This document shows positions 59,062 to 64,000 of a stretch of DNA of 64,000 bases, piece by piece (the stretch's first letter is position 1; each line of letters starts with the position of its first letter). Source of the stretch: Persicaria tinctoria (taxonomy: Eukaryota > Streptophyta > Magnoliopsida > Caryophyllales > Polygonaceae); NCBI GenBank assembly GCA_037127255.1, contig JBANSL010000009.1:19181475-19245474 (forward strand), written 5' to 3'. The notes below the pieces were generated by a model. It was not told the origin of the DNA. It worked only from the letters and a program-made list of their open reading frames with translations, and made no database searches. Position numbers and translations under genes: made by a program.

Positions 59062-62000
59062 ATGGTGAGGACAAAGAACGTGAGCGCGAACAACAAAGAG
59101 CCTGACTGCCAAGTCCTCGAAGCTAGGCACTTCCGGGTCCGGGTCAACCAGGGCTCAAGACTGTCAATGCTGAACAACATTGACGATTAAGTTGACCCTA
59201 GGGACTGACAGAAGCTGCTGGACTCCCAGCTTGGTGGGGTTGTGCGGCTGGCGCACAATGTTAAATTTTCTTCACAAATTATGCATTATGCACTCCAGCG
59301 ACAGCTTACAAGCGAAAATGAGTGGGAGACGTGGTACCGGATTAAGGGGAAGCACAGGAGGTTCTCCCTCAAGGAGTTTGCCTTAGTAACCGGGCTGCGG
59401 TGCAGTCAACCAACAGCTACTGAGATGGAGGAGGACGTGAAAGCTATAAAGGAGTTTTTTGGAAACGAGAAGATGACGGTTGGTGACCTCGAGACCGAGC
59501 TGAAAAACTCACTAATGGTGTTGCGGAGCCCGCGAAGACGATTCAAGCTAGTGCTGCTGTACATTGTGGAGGGCGTTTTGTTAGGAGAGGACCAGAGGAT
59601 GGGGCTGAGGAGCTGAATCGTCCGATTGGTGGAAAATGTCGATAGGTTTTTGGCATTCCCATGGGGGAGGGTAATCTATGCTGCCACACACGTGTCGCTG
59701 AACGGTGCCGTAAAGCGCCGGGAGGCTGAGATAAAGGCAGAAGATCGAAAGAAGCGCAATGGTTATGGCCTGATGGGTTATCCGGTATCCTTTCAGGTAA
59801 CCTTCTCGACCACACCCATGATCAATTTGTAAATCATATGCTGAAAATGTACTAATTTGAGTGGGGATACGGTGCAGATTTGGTTGCTGGAATCCATGCC
59901 GAAATGGGGGGTCCGGTTTGCGACGAAGGTGTCGACGACGGCATTCCCTCGTTGCATGATATGGGCCCTCAAGGACGAGAACCTCGCTTATAAGGATATA
60001 GCCAGCCGCACCGAAGCTGAGGGAGAGGAGGCCATAGAGATTGATGATAACCCAATACTCAGACCAGAGGAGGCTGAGCTGGAGCTTATGGATGGGTGTG
60101 TGTACGATGATGAGAAGTCCGACCCCTTTTTCAACGACCTAGTTGCACCGTTCCTGAGACATTTCGAAGTCCCTGGTGGGAGGTTCCCAAGGACGGGAAG
60201 AGGAGGCAATGAGAAGGATGGCGGGGTGGGGGACATGGCCAAGACTTTGGCACAAGTTATGGACAAGCTTCAGACAATGTCAACAGGGATGGAGAAGATG
60301 GATGAAAAGGTACGCAATAACTTCCCAATTATTTGTTCTGTGGAGACTGGGGATAACTGTGAACTAGGGTAAATGGACTCCTGACACGTGAAATTGGACA
60401 AGTGACAAGTAGTGTAGATAATGAACGAAAGTGGTATGAAGGGTGAATTGTGTTGATTTTTCTCACCGTGTATGGTGATATGAAGTAATAATTTGATCAC
60501 CTGCAGCTCAAATTATTGGAGGTGGCCGTGACTGAGCTGCGGGATGTTCAGTGTAAGGGGACGGCCTGACAAGAAGCAACCGATAAAGAAGAAGGTGGAG
60601 ATGAGAAAAAACTGGACGAGTTGATAGAGTCAATTCCGGGTAAAGCCGGTGAGGGTGGACTAGGTGGTCAGGTTAGTTGTTGGTAAACATCACAAGATTT
60701 GTTATTTTCAGCGACCTTGGAAGAATGTGACAGGAATATTGTAGCTGTGTGACATGATTTGTTATGTTAAGTGACACTGGAAAAAATTAGCCATAATTCA
60801 AAATTGAATTCATTTGCAGTTAGGAGGTGCTGTTGAGAAGGGAAGTGAAGTGGATGGTGGCGGGGATAAGCACACACAAGTGGAAACTGTGAAGGCAAGT
60901 GATGAGATATCAGGAGAGAGCAAGCAAGCTGGTCATGATGTCGGGGACAAGAATGATGAACCTGAATCTGTCAAGGCAGGGGATGGGGGGGGGGGGGGGG
61001 GGAGGAAAGACCAACGAGGTAAGGTTTATTTATGAAATAAAGGTGATTTTATATGTGACATGATAGTATATGTCAAGTGACATGAGAATATCTGCTATGT
61101 GACAAGGGAAAGTGTAAATCTTAGCTGAAGTTTGATATGTTTGCAGTTGGGAGAGGTTGGTTTAAAGGCGTCCGGTCATGAGGAAGGTGGAAAGAAAAAT
61201 GAAGTTGAGGAGAGGCCGAAGCCCAGGGTAGCTCAGGTTTATGTATCTAAGGCGGCGAAGAAGACGAGGAAGGCTGTTGGAGAGGAGTTGGCTCCCCCGG
61301 CCAAGAAACTGCGACCCCAGAAGGCAGCCACTGTTCCCGCCGATGTTGTTCAGCTAGGAATGGTGTCAACGACGGACAACGACGCCATGACAAGTTGGTT
61401 GGCAAGGTACGTAGGTTATGTGTCTTACACTCGAATGGACGACGAAGGTAGATAGTTGGACGTCCACAATACCTGACAGAAACTTAACGTGCAGTGGGGA
61501 CGCGGAGGTGCGTACGTCACCCTGCGGTGTGGATATGACGAAGGAGTTACTCAACCGTCTGAAGAAACCCCAGGATTGGTTGGGAACTGTGGTATGACGA
61601 CTTGTCACCTCTAAAATTTGCCATGTCAGGATTATGGATTGTAATTGCGGTTCACTTCATGCAGGAGATGGAGGAGTGCTGCTACCTTCTGCGCAAAGCG
61701 GTCGCAGACAGAACGGGTGACATGGGTAGTGGAGTCATCGTAGTCGATACGTGCTTAACGGGAATTTATCTACCTAGGGAATGGAAGGAGTACACCGGCA
61801 CCCCCCAAGCGTACAAGCCTAGTGATGCATTGATGGCGTACTTCAATGGGGGGTCGCCGAAGCCGTTGGGACGAGCGTGGTCAGGTGCGGACCTCATCCT
61901 CCTCCCCTTCAACGTCAAGAACAAACACTGGGTTGCCCTTGCCATCGATCTTAAGGAGTGGGAGGTAAGGGTGTATGACTGCGACGTCCACACGGCGACG

Positions 62001-62380
62001 GAACGCCAACTCCAAAGCCTAATAATGCCTGTGACGAGCCTGATCCCTGTCGTCATGGGTGCACACCCAGATCTGAAGGTCAAGTATGCCGATAAGGTCC
62101 CCACGCCGTTTGCCATTCGCCGGGACAAGAGGCTTCCACAGAACAAGCTAAGGTAACTAGGATGACATGGTTCAATTTCGTTTGATTGGATGGGGAATCG
62201 GTGTCCGCGTTCTGACCGATATCTCCTCTTTGCAGCGGTGATTGTGGCCAGTACACCATTCGATTCATGCACCTCCTGCTGGAGACCGCCCTTAACTTCG
62301 ATGGATTGGACGACACATACATTGAGGCATACCGCCAGATGCTAGCTGTTGGGGTATTCCATGGTCGACTCGGATGCTAG
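59062..62380 (+). pseudogene. DUF1985/Ulp1 (C48) protease gene of a Kaonashi-like MULE, copy 1, with stops
   Basis: Eight exons with GT-AG borders: 59062-59796, 59878-60309, 60507-60671, 60820-61018, 61147-61406, 61495-61591, 61665-62152 and 62236-62380. Exon 1 holds the DUF1985 domain (YRIKGKHRRFSLKEFALVTG). Exons 2-5 encode an acidic, then Lys-rich linker. Exons 7-8 encode the Ulp1 protease with all catalytic residues: His in NKHWVAL, Asp in VYDCD, Cys in SGDCGQY. Ulp1 enzymes cleave SUMO; the role in transposons is unknown. Broken at four in-frame stops: 59188 (TAA) and 59206 (TGA), where copy 2 has Trp; 59614 (TGA); and 60567 (TGA). A run of 18 G in exon 4 also leaves exons 4 and 5 out of phase. 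A leader intron probably ends just before the ATG. The link to MULEs is inference. Confidence 0.8.
60985..61002 (+). repeat. Run of 18 G in exon 4
   Basis: Homopolymer within a Gly-rich stretch of the Ulp1 gene. Its length sets the reading phase of the exon; one base fewer would restore phase with exon 5. It may be a true slippage mutation or a sequencing or assembly length error. Confidence 0.8.
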
Positions 62381-62967
62381 ACTTCGTAGTTGAACACTTG
62401 GCTCCAATCTTAAACACCCTCCTGTAAGAGTGGAAGTAAAACATTTGGATATTTTGCAAAAATTGGTAGTTGTCGAGTGTGAAAATGTTGTATATGCGGA
62501 CATGTTAAACTTGGCAGTGTAGCTACATGTATCTATCCAATTTGGTGACAAGATATTTGTCGTAAGGGGACACGAGGATTAAAAGGGGTGACATGGGTCA
62601 TTTACACTTTACGTAGGAATATGAGGCATTTAATAGTGACACGAAAAAACCTGTCAGGTGACACGTGCATGGAAAGACGGGACCCGAAACTGGGACAACA
62701 AAACAAAACGACAAAGGAAAAGGAATCTTTTCCAGGGTGGCAGTTGGTTGCACAGTTCCATTGACCTAATAAAAAAAAACTTAAAAGAAAACAAAATGCT
62801 GTGTTCCTCGAAATTAAAAAGGTAAACAAAACAATAGTAAGTAACTTGCATTCATTGCAGTTGGCGAAAGAAACCACCACCTACACAAGGGAAGGAGAGA
62901 GAGAGATAGAGACCGAATATTAGGAGTGAAGGGAGGCGGCTGTGAAGTGAAGGGAAAGGGGAGAGCC
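62381..62967. other. Spacer between the two DUF1985/Ulp1 copies
   Basis: No gene and no terminal inverted repeat seen. Contains GGTGACAAG, GGTGACATGGG, AGTGACACG and GGTGACACGTG words like the introns on the left. From about 62885 a GA-rich leader (GGAGAGAGAGAGATAGAGA) resembles that of the first copy near 58240. Confidence 0.5.
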
Positions 62968-63320
62968 CGTACCGGAGAGGGAGGAAGACGCCGGAGAAGC
63001 CCGTACTGGAGAGGAAGGCGGAGAAAAACAGGTACAACTCAATTGAATTTTGAAATCCGTCCTCACCCATCTCTAAAACTCTGAATCTTCACTTAATTTG
63101 CATTCTTCCCCACTTACATTGCATTCTCCCATTGTTTCGTACCGGAGAGGGAGGTAGTCGCCGGAAAACGGACCAAGCCGCCGGAGAAGGCAGTACCGGA
63201 GAGGAAGGCACAGGAATACAGGTACAACTGAATTGATTATTGAAATCTGTCCCTACCCATCTCTACTATGTTGAATCTTCACTTCATTTCCAATCTTGCC
63301 CACTTCATTTGCATTATTCC
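62968..63320 (+). repeat. 170-bp tandem duplication in the leader of copy 2
   Basis: GTACCGGAGAGGGAGG starts at 62969 and again at 63139. Both units end with ACAGGTACAAC and a T-rich stretch with CCCATCTCTA. Each carries a CAG/GTACAA splice-donor-like junction, so the leader exon and its donor site are duplicated. Confidence 0.8.
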
Positions 63321-63772
63321 ACTTTTTCGTTGTAAGGCATGCAATTTGGGATCGAAAAAAAAACGGAAATTGGGGATTTGGAATTACTGTCATTTGGGGA
63401 ATTGGGGAATTCCTGTCATTTGGGGAAATGGGGATACGGGGAAATACAGATCTGGGCTAAAAGGGGTGTGGGGAAGTGAGGAATTGACAGACAAGAGCGA
63501 GGGAGGTTGAAGAAGAGCGTCGGAGGCTTGCGGGTCCTTTTACCCAGATTGGGAGAGTGGAGAAAAACCCCTGTCAGAAACGGGTACTGTAGGACAATTG
63601 GGAGAAGACAATTGACATTCATGACACGAGCTATTATGTTGGGTGACAAGGGTTACTTCAGTAGGTGACATGGGCCTTTTCTCGTGAAACAGTCGCAGAC
63701 AGACTTATTCAGAAGGGGGTGAGATTGTGTGGATATTGATAATGTTCATGTCCACTTAATTGCAGGAAGAAC

Positions 63773-64000
63773 ATGGTTCGGTCCCAGAATTTGAGGAGGA
63801 AAGGCGTCCGGGCACCTAAGAAGGTGGAGCCCCGACTCGCAGTGCCGGAAGAGAAGCATTTCTGAGGCCGGGTCAACCAGTGTTCGAAAGTGTCTCTGCT
63901 CGTGAACATGGACGACTGGGTTGACCCCGTCGATTGGGAGAAGCTGCAGCGAAGCCAATTTGAGGGTATTGTGCAAATGGCAAACCGGGTTCAATTCTCG
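63773..64000 (+). pseudogene. DUF1985/Ulp1 gene copy 2, 5' part only
   Basis: Starts at ATG 63773, just after an intron-acceptor-like TTGCAG, as in copy 1. It reads MVRSQNLRRKGVRAPKKVEP, then a stop at 63863 (TGA where copy 1 has CGG/CGA-type Arg), then GRVNQCSKVSLLVNMDDWVD and MANRVQFS at the window edge. It aligns with the first 75 codons of copy 1 with about half the residues identical. Here the two Trp codons that are stops in copy 1 are intact, so the copies decayed independently. The rest lies outside the window. Confidence 0.75.

Overview
The window is nuclear DNA of a flowering plant, most likely a eudicot. Reasons: AT-rich intergenic DNA, plant introns, a plant-type nuclear tRNA-Thr(UGU), two single-copy plant housekeeping genes (prefoldin subunit 5 and the PP2A activator PTPA), and plant transposon families (CACTA, Helitron, Athila-type Ty3/gypsy, MULE, hAT, Stowaway). 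I cannot name the species. Only about 3 kb is ordinary host gene sequence; the rest is transposons, many carrying pieces of host genes.

Region 1 (1-29785) is one long-LTR retrotransposon of LARD type, cut open by later insertions. Its internal non-coding part is 1-1048 plus 22620-25752 and its 3' LTR is 25753-29785. The nest has four levels: the LARD holds a 21.6-kb CACTA element (1049-22619, TSD TAT); the CACTA holds a Helitron (4883-17982) and a second Helitron (18411-21219); the first Helitron holds a very young 9.2-kb Athila-type element (5373-14552, two 2058-bp LTRs, TSD TGCAT). That element encodes Gag plus protease but no reverse transcriptase or RNase H. A palindrome-rich motif, TCGA(CC/GG)TCGA, is scattered through its LTRs and its coding region. 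A 716-bp hAT-type element (TSD CATCTGCT) sits in the LARD LTR. The CACTA carries exons of a shaggy-like (GSK3) kinase, and the first Helitron a piece of a PPR gene.

Region 2 (29786-37316) starts with an exon resembling eIF4B, cut off exactly at the LARD LTR. It continues with three related Helitron-like ends (32092, 34307, 37315) and a captured phytochrome C-terminal fragment. Region 3 (37519-40084) is a tRNA-Thr gene and the intact three-exon prefoldin 5 gene.

Region 4 (40085-53000) is repeat-rich: a 1.1-kb MULE (42096-43189, TSD ATTAAAAAA), a 2.75-kb Pack-MULE (43412-46157, TSD TTATTTTATA) with type-II NADH dehydrogenase fragments and two opposed tRNA-like sequences, a UMP-synthase fragment beside about 2 kb of degenerate tandem repeats, and a Stowaway MITE. 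Region 5 (53045-57960) has a broken LINE RNase H domain followed 230 bp later by the PTPA gene. Region 6 (57961-64000) is probably one large MULE-like element. It has an eight-exon DUF1985/Ulp1-protease gene broken by four stop codons, and the first part of a second copy running off the window end.

Coordinates and intron borders were placed by eye from sequence signals. Family names rest on recognised motifs, not on searches.
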